Of a DNA stretch of 64,000 nt, positions 1 through 8,461 are shown piece after piece. The notes under the pieces were generated by a model, which saw only the letters and a list, made by a program, of their open reading frames with translations, made no database searches and was not told the DNA's origin. Source of the DNA: Caulobacter hibisci. Its GTDB lineage: Bacteria; Pseudomonadota; Alphaproteobacteria; Caulobacterales; Caulobacteraceae. Made by a program: the position numbers and the translations under genes. Each line of letters opens with the position of its first letter. Positions within the stretch are counted from its first letter, which is position 1. Location of the stretch: NCBI RefSeq assembly GCF_016135805.1, contig NZ_JADWOX010000003.1, positions 284,805 to 348,804 on the forward strand, read 5' to 3'.

Positions 1-691
1 CGGCGTCCTGGCCGGTCAGGCTGTCGGCGACCAGCAGGGTCTCGGACGGATTGGCGATGCGGGCGATTTCCGCCGCTTCGCTCATCATCGCCTCGTCCAG
101 CGTGGTGCGGCCGGCGGTGTCGAGGATCAGGACGTCGTAGCCGCTGAGGCGGGCGGCCGTCATGGCGCGCTTGGCGATGTCCGTGGCGCTCTGGCCGGCG
201 ACGATCGGCAGGCTCTCGACGCCGACCTGCTGGGCCAGGGTCGCCAGCTGCTCCATGGCCGCCGGGCGGCGGGTGTCGAGCGAGGCGACCAGCACCTTCT
301 TGCGCTCGGTCTTGCTCAGACGCAGCGCCAGCTTGCCGGTCGTGGTGGTCTTGCCCGAGCCCTGCAGGCCGGCCATCAGGATGATGGTCGGCGGGTTCAG
401 GGCCAGGTTCAGCCCGGTGGGAACCTCCCCGCCCAGCATCTCGACCAGGCCGTCATAGACGATCTTGACCACCTGGTCGGCCGGCTTGACCGAACGGATG
501 ACCGCTTCGCCGCCGGCGCTTTCCTTGGCCTTGGCGATGAAGTCCTTGACCACCGGCAGGGCGACGTCGGCTTCCAGCAGGGCGACGCGGACTTCGCGCA
601 GGGCTTCGTCGATGTCCTTTTCGGACAGCACGCCGCGACCGCCGAGGCGGTCGAAGACCCCTGAAAGTCGCTCTGTAAGGCCGTCGAACAT
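1..691 (-). CDS. ffh: Signal recognition particle protein Ffh (N-terminal part, runs off the window)
   Basis: SRP54-type GTPase that binds signal sequences of nascent membrane and secreted proteins with 4.5S RNA and docks on FtsY. About 230 N-terminal residues are present. The start reads MFDGLTERLSGVFDRLGGRG, typical of the Ffh helical N domain. It is followed by a G domain with the P-loop GLQGSGKTTT near residue 106, the DTRRPAA motif and LDTAGR. The C-terminal methionine-rich M domain lies beyond the left edge. The ATG at 689-691 follows the A-rich AACCAGGGTTCG on the minus strand. Its partner receptor FtsY is also in this window (14009). The assignment is secure; only the truncation by the window edge limits it. 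Confidence 0.97.
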   Translation of the reverse strand, partial: MFDGLTERLSGVFDRLGGRGVLSEKDIDEALREVRVALLEADVALPVVKDFIAKAKESAGGEAVIRSVKPADQVVKIVYDGLVEMLGGEVPTGLNLALNPPTIILMAGLQGSGKTTTTGKLALRLSKTERKKVLVASLDTRRPAAMEQLATLAQQVGVESLPIVAGQSATDIAKRAMTAARLSGYDVLILDTAGRTTLDEAMMSEAAEIARIANPSETLLVADSLTGQDA

Positions 692-1057
692 GTCGAACCC
701 TGGTTAAAACTACAGACCAAACGCAATCAGCCCCCGTGGACGATAACGTCGACGGGGGTCCTCGCCGTCCTCGTCCGCGTGGGATCCCGGGCTACCGGGG
801 CGGGGTCGTGACGGTGGAGGCGCTGCTGATGAAGCGCCGGAAGCGAGCGCTTATGCGGGAGGACTGTGGAAAAGGCAAGGATTTCGAGTCGATTGCGGGG
901 TTGCGGCCGGGAAGACACGATGCGAGTGGAACCGCGCGGCCAAGGGTCGGCCAGGCTTTGCCTTTCCGCCTGCGGAGGATTATGGGCTCATTGAACGCGT
1001 TCGACGGGATGCGGTCAGGGATTGGGGTCCCGTTTCTGGTCTGATCGCAAGGACTCC
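692..1057. other. Divergent intergenic region between ffh and the MipA-like gene
   Basis: This stretch of 366 bases must hold the promoters of both flanking genes, which are transcribed away from each other. Short open frames here (for example 736-1044) have no recognisable protein features and look like chance GC-rich frames. A local inverted repeat around 820-860 (GGCGCT...AGCGCC) is visible. No confident promoter match or RNA gene was found by eye. Confidence 0.4.
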
Positions 1058-1858
1058 ATGTCGACCAAGCTCCTGCCCGCCCTGCTGGCGGCCGCCGCCT
1101 TCATCCTGCCCGCCAGCGCCCTGGCCCAGGCCCTGCCCTACAAGGACATCGAAGCCCCCTCGACCTGGGAGGTCGATGTCGGCGGCGGTCCCGTCTATGG
1201 CTTCAGCCCCGGCGGCAAGGATCCGCACAAGACCAACTTCACCCTCTGGGGCAGCGCCACCTGGAAGGACAAGGTCTACGCCAACGGCCTCGACGGCCTG
1301 GGCTACAATGTCGTCAAGCAGGACGACCTGCGGGCCGGCGTGCAGCTGCGCCCGCGCTGGGGCGGCCCCGACGACAGCTCCAGCGGCATCGAGAGCCCCG
1401 ACACCGGCGCGGACCTAGCGCTCTACGCCTACAAGCGCACCTGGAAGGACTGGGTGGTCGGCGGCCGCGTCGGCCATGACGTCACCGGCGTGTCCGATGG
1501 CTGGGACGTCTGGGGCTCGGTCTCGCGCCAGGACGTCACGCCCGTGGGCCTGCTGCAATCGATGCTCTACGCCCGCGGCGGGGACAAGAAAACCAACCGC
1601 ACCTTCTACGGCGTGTCAGCCAAGGACGTGGCGGCCGTGCCGAGCCTCATGCAATACGAGCCCAAGGCCGGCCTGAACCAGGTGGGTCTGGCCTTCCTGA
1701 TGATGACCCCGATCGGCGACAAGTACGCGGTCGGCACCTTCGCCAACTACGAACGCATCCTGGGCGAAGCCGCCGACAGCCCGCTGATCGAGCGCTTCGG
1801 ACAGCAGGACGAATACCGCGGCGGCCTGATCGTGGTGCGGCGGTTCATCGGGCGGTAG
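1058..1858 (+). CDS. MipA/OmpV family outer-membrane protein
   Basis: Predicted outer-membrane beta-barrel of 266 residues. A Sec signal peptide of about 23 residues ends at ALAQA. The mature part begins with the family-typical pattern WEVDVGGGPVYGFSPGGKD and finishes with a C-terminal RRFIGR strand. Alternating aromatic/glycine strands occur throughout. MipA was first described as a scaffold for murein hydrolase MltA and PBP1B in E. coli, but many family members are simply surface proteins, so the exact role is uncertain. The ATG at 1058 was chosen over an upstream ATG at 1022 because it directly precedes the signal peptide and is preceded by AAGGAC. The downstream gap carries a repeat element. 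Confidence 0.75.
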   Translation: MSTKLLPALLAAAAFILPASALAQALPYKDIEAPSTWEVDVGGGPVYGFSPGGKDPHKTNFTLWGSATWKDKVYANGLDGLGYNVVKQDDLRAGVQLRPRWGGPDDSSSGIESPDTGADLALYAYKRTWKDWVVGGRVGHDVTGVSDGWDVWGSVSRQDVTPVGLLQSMLYARGGDKKTNRTFYGVSAKDVAAVPSLMQYEPKAGLNQVGLAFLMMTPIGDKYAVGTFANYERILGEAADSPLIERFGQQDEYRGGLIVVRRFIGR

Positions 1859-1895
1859 GGCGCGCAGAGCGTCGCTCTCGCTCCCTTCATTCTCA

Positions 1896-2019
1896 TCCTT
1901 GTGGGGAGAAACCCTCTGTCAGCCGCAGGGGCGGGTGGGGCGGACTGCCGAGCAGTCCGCTGGCGCTGCAGGTGCGAGCGGAACCAGGGGGTCCCGCCAC
2001 AGGGGCGGGAATGACGGGA
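1896..2019. repeat. Dispersed palindromic element, family C (copy 1)
   Basis: About 125 bp in the gap between the MipA-like gene and hfsK. It is related in inverted orientation to the element at 49353-49491. Both share AACCCTCTGTCAGCCGCA and end in CCCGCCACA(A)GGGCGGGAATGAC. The centre holds a perfect 9-bp stem, GCGGACTGC (1940-1948) with GCAGTCCGC (1952-1960) and a CGA loop. The other copy has a different but equally perfect stem. The left outer arm is degraded here. It lies just past the 3' ends of two convergent genes. Confidence 0.75.
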
Positions 2020-2030
2020 AAAGCAGAGAC

Positions 2031-3116
2031 TCAGTGCAGCCCGCGCAGCAGGTCGATGCGGCGCATGGCCTTGCCCGGCAGTTGCGACATCCGGCCCAGC
2101 GGCAGGGCCTCGGCGACTTGGCGCACGCCCCAGGCGGCCGAGCGAACGAAGGTGGCCGGGGAGGGCGCGCCGTAGAAGCCGAACACCACGGTCTGGCGGG
2201 CGTTGGAGAGCTCGCGCTTGAAGCGGTAGTCCCCGGTGCCGAGGTCGAGCCGGGTATAGGGGCCGCCGTCCATGCTTTTCAGGATGTCCTGGAACAGCAG
2301 CAGGCCGGGCGAATAGCGGTCGAACTTGGCGTTGTGGGCGATCAGCCAGCCGTGGATCGTATGGGCCCCGCGAAGATGCAGGTGCACGGCCGCCAGCTCG
2401 TCGCCGAAATGAAGGGTGTAGAGACCGCCGCCGAAATCCGCGTCGCGGCGGGCGAACAGGTCGTCGACCAGGCGGCCGACCCAGTCGGTCTTGAAGAGGT
2501 CGGTCTGGCCGGTGGCCAGCAATTGCTCGCGCTTCCAGGCGATCAGCTGGTCGAAGTCGACGCGGCTGTCCGACATGGCGGTAAAGCGGGTCGGACCGAC
2601 CTCGCGCTCGACCTTGCGGCGCTTCTTGTCGATGTCCTTGAGCACGCCCACCCCAGACGTCTTGCGGTCGGCGGCATAGGCGTCGTAGCCGGCGGAGACG
2701 TCGACGATCCACGAGTCGGCCTGGCCGCGGCCGTGGCGGGCCAGGGTCTCGTCATCGGCCAGCATGTGGCAGAAATCCAGGCGCTGGGCCTTCAGGGCGG
2801 CCAGCAGCCGGCGCGGGTCGACCGCCACGTCGGGGGTCGAGACCAGGGCCTGATAGTCGCACATCGGCGCGCCGGCCGGCATGGCCACGCCCGCCTTCAC
2901 CCGCACGGGCAGATAGGCCAGGGCGTGGCCGTCGTCGTCGCGGATGATGGCCACCTTCACCCGCTCGCCCTTTTCGCCCTGGGCCGTGGCGACGGCCTTG
3001 GCCCATTCGGGAGACAGGAAAGGAGAGTCGAGACGGGGCTGCAGCGCCTGGAGGGCGATCCAGCGCTGGCCGTCCTCCGGCGATAACTGCAGGGCCTGGA
3101 TGACGTCGATCTTCAC
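2031..3116 (-). CDS. hfsK: FemAB/GNAT-type N-acetyltransferase, HfsK-like (holdfast)
   Basis: Protein of 361 residues with a CelD/FemAB-like acetyltransferase fold. The core around residues 180-310 includes GGLYTLHFGDELAAVHLHLR and RLDLGTGDYRFKRELSN, typical of this GNAT subgroup. No signal peptide or membrane segment is seen. In Caulobacter crescentus the known member, HfsK, is a c-di-GMP-responsive acetyltransferase needed for cohesive holdfast polysaccharide. Overall type and genomic setting fit that protein, but no motif visible here proves the holdfast role. It lies 107 bases downstream of the two S9 peptidase genes on the same strand, so read-through is possible. The ATG at 3116 opens MKIDVIQALQLSPEDG. 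The alternative is a generic GNAT protein of unknown substrate. Confidence 0.65.
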   Translation of the reverse strand: MKIDVIQALQLSPEDGQRWIALQALQPRLDSPFLSPEWAKAVATAQGEKGERVKVAIIRDDDGHALAYLPVRVKAGVAMPAGAPMCDYQALVSTPDVAVDPRRLLAALKAQRLDFCHMLADDETLARHGRGQADSWIVDVSAGYDAYAADRKTSGVGVLKDIDKKRRKVEREVGPTRFTAMSDSRVDFDQLIAWKREQLLATGQTDLFKTDWVGRLVDDLFARRDADFGGGLYTLHFGDELAAVHLHLRGAHTIHGWLIAHNAKFDRYSPGLLLFQDILKSMDGGPYTRLDLGTGDYRFKRELSNARQTVVFGFYGAPSPATFVRSAAWGVRQVAEALPLGRMSQLPGKAMRRIDLLRGLH

Positions 3117-3222
3117 GGGCGCCCCCCGAGCGCTGATCCGGACCTTCGAAAAAGGTCAGCCCGGATCATGACGCCCAGAGATTGCGTTCCGGTTTACATC
3201 GCCCAACCTTGGGCTTGCCGCG

Positions 3223-5361
3223 TCAATCCATCAGTTTGCGGGTCAGATACGTGTATTCCAGCGACACCCGGCGGGCGGTCTCGGCCAGGTTGGCGCTGGC
3301 CGCGTGGCCGCCGTCGACGTTCTCGTAGTACAGCACCGGATAGCCCAGGGCCTCGAGCTTGGCCGCCGCCTTGCGGGCGTGGGCGGGGTGGACGCGGTCG
3401 TCCTTGGTCGAGGTCTCGATGAACACCTCGGGGTACTTCTGGCCGGCCTTGAGGTTCTGGTAGGGCGAGTACTTCTCGATCACCGCCAGGTCGGACGGGA
3501 TCTGCGGATCGCCATATTCGCCCATCCACGACGAGCCCGCGCCGATCTGGCTGTAGCGGACCATGTCGAACAGCGGCACCTGGATGACGATGGCGTTGTA
3601 GAGCTCCGGACGCTGGGTCAGGGCCACGCCCATCAGCAGGCCGCCGTTCGATCCGCCCATGACGCCCAGGCGACGCGGCGAGGTGATCTTGCGGGCGATC
3701 AGGTCCTCGGAGACCGCGAAGAAGTCGTCATAGACCCGCTGGCGGTTGGCCTTCAGGCCCTGCTCGTGCCAGCTGGGGCCGAACTCGCCGCCGCCTCGGA
3801 TGTTGGCCACGACATAGGCCCCGCCGCGCTCGAGCCACAACTTGCCGGTGGTCGCCGAGTAGCCCGGCGTCATCGAGGCCTGGAAGCCGCCATAGGCGTA
3901 GAGCAGGGTCGGGGTCGAGCCGTCGTACTTGATGCCCTTGGGGCGGACCAGGAAGTACGGGATCTTGGTGCCGTCCTTCGAGGTGGCCTCGAACTGCTCG
4001 ACCACGTGGGTCGAGGCGTCGAACTTGGCCGGGGCGGCCTTGACCTGGTCGAGCTTGCCGGTGGCCGCGTCGGCCAGCCAGTAGGTGGTCGGGGTCAGGT
4101 AGCCGGTCACGCTGACGAACAGGCGGTCGTCCTTGTCGGAGGCCGAACCGAGGCTGACCGTCGAATTGGCCGGCAGGGCCAGCTTGGTCCGACCCCAGGC
4201 GCCGCCCTTGAAGTCGTAGGCGTAGGCCGCGCCCTTGACGTTCTCGAACAGGGCCACGACCAGCCGGTCGCGGGTGGCGGTGACGCCCTGGACGGACTCG
4301 CGCGCGGTCGGATGCAGGATCAGGGTAGCCTTGGCCTTCGTGGCGTCGGCCTTCAGCGCGGCGAGGTCGAAGGCGGCCAGGTCACCGGTCTTCAGGCCCT
4401 GCTCGGCCCAGTCCTGCTCGACGCTGAACACCAGCTGACCCTTGACCAGGGCCTGGATCGACGACTTCAGCGGGAAGGGCAGCTTCACCGTCTTGTCGCC
4501 GACCACCAGGTGGGTCTCGGCGTTGAAGGTGTCGAGCGGGCGCAGCACGAACACCGCCTGCACCACGCCGTCATGATCGCGCAGGGCGAAGGGAGAGACG
4601 CCATAGCCGCCGTCGTCCTTGGCGCCGCGGTAGATCTCCTTGGCGGCCGCCAGGGGCTGACCGCGTTTGACCAGCTTGACCACGTAGGGATAGCCCGAGG
4701 TCGTGACCTCGCCGGGCGTCCAGTCGGTGGCGACGATCAGGGTGTCCTTGTCCAGCCAGTCGATGCGGTGCTTGCCCTCGGGCAGGGTGAAGCCGCCCTC
4801 GACGAAGGTCTTGGCGACGGTGTCGTACTCGCGCACGACCACCGCGTCCTTGCCGCCGTTCGACAGCGAGACCAGGCAATACCGGCTTTCCGGGGCCAGG
4901 CAGTCGGCGCCTTTCCAGACCCAGTTCTTGCCCTCGGCCTTGGCCAGGGCGTCGAGGTCGAGGATGGTTTCCCACACCGGCTCGGCCGTGCGGTAGCTGA
5001 CGAGGCTGGTGCGCCGCCAGACGCCGCGCACGTGGTCGGCGTCCTGCCAGTAGTTCCGAAGGTCGGCGTCGGCGATGAACGACACGCCCGGGATGCGGTC
5101 CTTGGCGTTGACGATGGCCAGGGCCGAGGCGTGCAGGCCGGCGTAGCGCGGGTCGTTCTGCAGGATCGGCAGGCTGCGGTCGTTCTGCGCCTTGGCCCAG
5201 TCGAGCGCGCGCTGGCCCTCGATCTCCTCCATCCAGAGGTAGGGATCGTCCTTGCCCAGTTCGGTCAGCGGCGTGCGGGGCGCGGTGTCGGCAGGGGCGG
5301 CGTGGGCTGAAACGGTCATCAGGCTCGATGCGGCGAAGAGGGCGAGAACAAGCTTACGCAT
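3223..5361 (-). CDS. Prolyl oligopeptidase family serine peptidase (S9A), secreted, paralogue 1
   Basis: Protein of 712 residues, the normal length for the family. A signal peptide ends near VSAHA (residue 22), so it is probably periplasmic. The N-terminal part (about residues 30-440) matches the seven-bladed propeller lid and starts with DPYLWMEEIEGQRALDWAKA. The alpha/beta-hydrolase part carries the nucleophile elbow GGSNGG with Ser571, the acid loop KDDRVHP and the histidine in VDGGHAA near the C-terminus. It likely cleaves short peptides after proline. Its ATG directly abuts the TAA stop of the next gene upstream (TAAATG), so the two are translated from one message. The close paralogue next door suggests a tandem duplication. 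Confidence 0.93.
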   Translation of the reverse strand: MRKLVLALFAASSLMTVSAHAAPADTAPRTPLTELGKDDPYLWMEEIEGQRALDWAKAQNDRSLPILQNDPRYAGLHASALAIVNAKDRIPGVSFIADADLRNYWQDADHVRGVWRRTSLVSYRTAEPVWETILDLDALAKAEGKNWVWKGADCLAPESRYCLVSLSNGGKDAVVVREYDTVAKTFVEGGFTLPEGKHRIDWLDKDTLIVATDWTPGEVTTSGYPYVVKLVKRGQPLAAAKEIYRGAKDDGGYGVSPFALRDHDGVVQAVFVLRPLDTFNAETHLVVGDKTVKLPFPLKSSIQALVKGQLVFSVEQDWAEQGLKTGDLAAFDLAALKADATKAKATLILHPTARESVQGVTATRDRLVVALFENVKGAAYAYDFKGGAWGRTKLALPANSTVSLGSASDKDDRLFVSVTGYLTPTTYWLADAATGKLDQVKAAPAKFDASTHVVEQFEATSKDGTKIPYFLVRPKGIKYDGSTPTLLYAYGGFQASMTPGYSATTGKLWLERGGAYVVANIRGGGEFGPSWHEQGLKANRQRVYDDFFAVSEDLIARKITSPRRLGVMGGSNGGLLMGVALTQRPELYNAIVIQVPLFDMVRYSQIGAGSSWMGEYGDPQIPSDLAVIEKYSPYQNLKAGQKYPEVFIETSTKDDRVHPAHARKAAAKLEALGYPVLYYENVDGGHAASANLAETARRVSLEYTYLTRKLMD

Positions 5362-7533
5362 TTAGTGATCCATCAGCTGGCGCGACAGGTAGGTGTAGTG
5401 CAGCGCCCAGCGCTTGGCGTTGGCGGCCGGGTCTGCGCCGTTGGCGTGACCGCCGTCGGTGTTCTCATAGTAGAGGTAGGGCTGGCCCAGATCGCCGAGC
5501 CGCGCGGCGAACTTGCGGGCGTGGCCGGGATGGACGCGGTCGTCCTTGGTCGAGGTGGTGATGTAGGCCAGCGGGTATTTCACCCCGGCCTTGAGGTTCT
5601 GGTAGGGGCTGTAGCGCTCGATCCAGGCGCGTTCGGCCGGGATGGCCGGATCGCCATACTCGCCGATCCACGAGGCCCCGGCCGGCAGCTGGGTGTAGCG
5701 GATCATGTCCAGCAGCGGGCTTTCGACCACCACCGCGTTCCACAGGTCGGGCCGCTGGGTCAGGGCCACGCCCATCAGCAGGCCGCCGTTGGAGCGACCG
5801 TAGGCGCCTAGGTAGCGCGGGCTGGTGACCTTGGTGGCGATCAGGTCCTCGGCGACGGCGAAGTAGTCCTCGTAGGCCCGTTGGCGGTTGGCCTTCAGCG
5901 CCGCCTCGTGCCAGGCCGGACCGAACTCGCCGCCGCCGCGGATGTTGGCCACCGCGTAGCTGCCGCCGCGCTCGAGCCACAGCTTGCCGACCAGCGGGTC
6001 GTAGACCGGCAGCTTCGACAGCTGGAAGCCGCCGTAGGCGTGCAGCAAGGTCGGGGCAGAGCCGTCAGGCTTGGCGCCCTTCTGGCTGACCAGGAAGTAG
6101 GGGATCTTCGTGCCGTCCTTCGAGATGGCTTCCTTCTGCTCGACCTGCAGCTTGGAGGCGTCGAAGCGCGCGGGCAGGGTTTTGACCGTATCGGCGCCGG
6201 CCTTGGGGTTGAACGCATTGGCCAGCTTCAGTTGCGTGGGCGTCACGAAACCTTCGACTGAATAGAACAGCTGGTCGCCCTCGTCGGCGGTGGCGACGAT
6301 CGAGACGGCGGCATTGTCGATCACCGGCAAGGTCGCGCCGTCCCAGCCCCATTCGCCGCGATCGCTGAAGCTGCGCAGGCCGCCGCGGACATTGTCGTAA
6401 ATCACCGCCACCACGCGGTGGTCGGTCACCGCCACCTGGTCGATCGACTGGCGCGGCCCGGGCGCGAAGATCTGGCAGGGATTGCAGTCGTTGCTGATGA
6501 CCAAGTCGCTGGTCTTGGGCGGCAGCAGCCGCTCGGGATTGACGGCGACCAAGGCGCCGGCCGGGAACACGCGCGGCGCGGCGTTCGGCGCGAACCTGTA
6601 GCTCCAGTCCTCCTCGACCGTCAGGATCAGTTCGCCGCCGATCATGCCGCGGATCGACGAGCGTTCTGGGATCGGCAGCGGGGTCGCCTTACCGGCATCG
6701 TCCAGCAGGAAAGTCTTGGTGTGGAAGAAGTCGGTGGCCCGCTCGATCAGCACCACGCGGTTGCCGGCCGCGTCGCGCAGAACGTGCGGACGGGCGCTGA
6801 CGTCGGCCTTCTCGCCGCGGAACACCTCGACGGCCTGGTCGAGACCCTGGGCGCGCTTGAGGGTCTTCACCACCATGCCGTAGCCGCTGTCGGTGGTCGT
6901 ACCGGCGCCCCAGTCTCGGGTCAGGATCAGGGTGTCGGCGTCCAGCCAGTCGACGGTCTGCTTGCTCTCGGGCAGCACGAAGCCGTCCCTGACGAAGCTC
7001 TTGGTCGTCAGGTCGAATTCGCGCACCTCGACGGCGTCCTTGCCGCCGTTGGACAGATTCACCAGGCAGCGGTCATGGGTCTTGGGCCTGCAGTCGGCGC
7101 CCTTCCAGATCCAGTTCTTGCCTTCCGCCTTGGCCAGGGCGTCCAGGTCGATGACCGTCTCCCACTTCGGGTCGGCCGAGCGGTAGCTTTCCAGGCTGGT
7201 GCGGCGCCAGACGCCGCGCACGTGGTCGGCGTCCTGCCAGAAGTTGAACACCGTGGTCCCGACGAAGCTGGGGGCGGCGATACGGTCCTTGGCGGCCAGC
7301 AATTTCAGCGCCGCGTCGTGCAGGCCCTGGTAGCGCTTGTCGCCGGTCAGGACGGGCAGGGTCTTGGCGTTCTCGCCCTGCACCCAGGCCAGCGAGGACG
7401 GCGTCTCGACGCCCTCCAGGGCCAGATGCGGATCCTCCTGGGCGCGGACGGGGCCGCCGGCGAGGAGGGCGAGGACCAGGACGGCGGGCGAAACGGAGCG
7501 GAGCGTCAGCATGGCGGGGGACGTTAATGCCAT
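5362..7533 (-). CDS. Prolyl oligopeptidase family serine peptidase (S9A), secreted, paralogue 2
   Basis: Protein of 723 residues, first gene of the tandem peptidase pair and clearly paralogous to its neighbour along its whole length. Both share DADHVRGVWRRTSL, NIRGGGEFGP, SNGGLLMGVALTQRP and the KDDRVHP acid loop. The nucleophile elbow reads GRSNGG (Ser581) instead of GGSNGG, still compatible with GxSxGG. The N-terminal propeller starts from DPHLALEGVETPSSLAWVQG, in which the usual DPY.W is altered. It contains an extra cysteine-bearing insertion, NDCNPCQIFAPG, that the neighbour lacks. A signal peptide ends near PVRAQ. ATG 7533 or the internal ATG at 7512 could be the start. Neither has a strong ribosome binding site. 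Confidence 0.92.
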   Translation of the reverse strand: MALTSPAMLTLRSVSPAVLVLALLAGGPVRAQEDPHLALEGVETPSSLAWVQGENAKTLPVLTGDKRYQGLHDAALKLLAAKDRIAAPSFVGTTVFNFWQDADHVRGVWRRTSLESYRSADPKWETVIDLDALAKAEGKNWIWKGADCRPKTHDRCLVNLSNGGKDAVEVREFDLTTKSFVRDGFVLPESKQTVDWLDADTLILTRDWGAGTTTDSGYGMVVKTLKRAQGLDQAVEVFRGEKADVSARPHVLRDAAGNRVVLIERATDFFHTKTFLLDDAGKATPLPIPERSSIRGMIGGELILTVEEDWSYRFAPNAAPRVFPAGALVAVNPERLLPPKTSDLVISNDCNPCQIFAPGPRQSIDQVAVTDHRVVAVIYDNVRGGLRSFSDRGEWGWDGATLPVIDNAAVSIVATADEGDQLFYSVEGFVTPTQLKLANAFNPKAGADTVKTLPARFDASKLQVEQKEAISKDGTKIPYFLVSQKGAKPDGSAPTLLHAYGGFQLSKLPVYDPLVGKLWLERGGSYAVANIRGGGEFGPAWHEAALKANRQRAYEDYFAVAEDLIATKVTSPRYLGAYGRSNGGLLMGVALTQRPDLWNAVVVESPLLDMIRYTQLPAGASWIGEYGDPAIPAERAWIERYSPYQNLKAGVKYPLAYITTSTKDDRVHPGHARKFAARLGDLGQPYLYYENTDGGHANGADPAANAKRWALHYTYLSRQLMDH

Positions 7534-7583
7534 TCCCGGCGCTGGCTAGGCCATTTTTGACCTCAAGTGCATGGAGGCGAAAC

Positions 7584-7669
7584 CCTCGTCCTTCGACAGG
7601 CTCAGGATGAGGGTTTCGAATGCACGGCCTCCGCCTTGATCCTCACCCTGAGCCTGTCGAAGGGCGAGG
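7584..7669. repeat. Long inverted repeat with CTTCGACAGGCTCAGG arms (family E)
   Basis: Two 29-base arms (7584-7612 and 7641-7669) are reverse complements with only about three mismatches, separated by 28 bases. Each arm contains the CCTTCGACAGGCTCAGG core seen as an abundant intergenic palindrome in many alphaproteobacterial genomes. It sits between the peptidase operon promoter side and the 3' end of the channel gene. Transcribed, it would form a very stable hairpin and could terminate or protect the upstream message; this role is inferred. Confidence 0.85.
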
Positions 7670-7684
7670 ATCACGAGCAATGGT

Positions 7685-8461
7685 TCACAGCCCGTCGTCG
7701 GGTATGGCCAGGATCCGGCCGCAGGCCTTGCAGTGCACCGCGTCGGGGTCGTGCTTGCGCAGGCCGCAGTCGGGGCAGGGGAAGGTCACCTTGTGCGGTC
7801 GCAGGATCGACTGGATCAGGCCGATGAACAGCGACACCCCGCCCAGCATCACCGCCATCGACAGCAGCTTGCCCCAAATCCCCGGCAGGGTGACGTCGCC
7901 ATACCCGGTGGTGGTCAGGCTGGTGACGGTGAAATAGAGGGCGTCGACATAGCCGGCCACGCCCTCGTGCCGGCCGGCGAAGCTCGTATAGACGAAGCCC
8001 GTGACCACGAAGATGAAGGTCACCAGGCTGGCGGCGGCCCGGCCGATGTCCTCGATGCGGGTGTCGTCGTAGCGCCGGCCGACGGTGCGCCAGAAGAACT
8101 CGCTGTTGACCAGGGTCCACAGCCGCAGCGCCCGCAGGAAGCCGAAGTTGAACAGCCAGGCCGGGAACAGCAGGGTGGCCAGCACGAACAGGTCGATCCA
8201 GGTGATCGGCTTCTTCAGCCAGCTCTTGAGATCGCCATGGGCGATGGCCCGGGCCACGAGATCCAGCGCCAGGAAGGCCGCGACCCCGTAGTCGATCAGG
8301 TAGAAGGTCATGCCGTGGCGATGCATCAGCGGCGCGGCCACGAAGAAGGCGATGATCGCCAGGTCGATCAGGATCACGGCGTAGCGGAACCGCACCGCCG
8401 CCGGCGAGGCGCCGTGATAGAGGGCCCGCAGCCGGGCGCGCAGGCGAAGAGCGTCAGCCAT
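7685..8461 (-). CDS. Voltage-gated-type potassium channel with C-terminal zinc ribbon
   Basis: Protein of 258 residues with six predicted membrane helices. S1-S4-like helices come first (AVILIDLAIIAFFV, ITWIDLFVLATLLF, and a weakly charged S4 around FLRALRLW). A pore region follows with the selectivity filter TTTGYGD (Tyr187) between S5 and S6. The last 35 residues form a CPDCG...CKACG zinc ribbon that would lie in the cytoplasm. The fold and filter support K+ passage; the ribbon suggests regulation by metal or binding to a partner. ATG 8461 was chosen because it overlaps the stop of the upstream gene by 8 bases (ATGGCTGA), implying translational coupling. The longer frame starting at 8545 lies inside that gene. 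Confidence 0.88.
   Translation of the reverse strand: MADALRLRARLRALYHGASPAAVRFRYAVILIDLAIIAFFVAAPLMHRHGMTFYLIDYGVAAFLALDLVARAIAHGDLKSWLKKPITWIDLFVLATLLFPAWLFNFGFLRALRLWTLVNSEFFWRTVGRRYDDTRIEDIGRAAASLVTFIFVVTGFVYTSFAGRHEGVAGYVDALYFTVTSLTTTGYGDVTLPGIWGKLLSMAVMLGGVSLFIGLIQSILRPHKVTFPCPDCGLRKHDPDAVHCKACGRILAIPDDGL

Noticed and set aside
3304..5310. Plus-strand open frame opposite the S9 peptidase gene
   Set aside because: Antisense shadow; no ribosome binding site or domain features.
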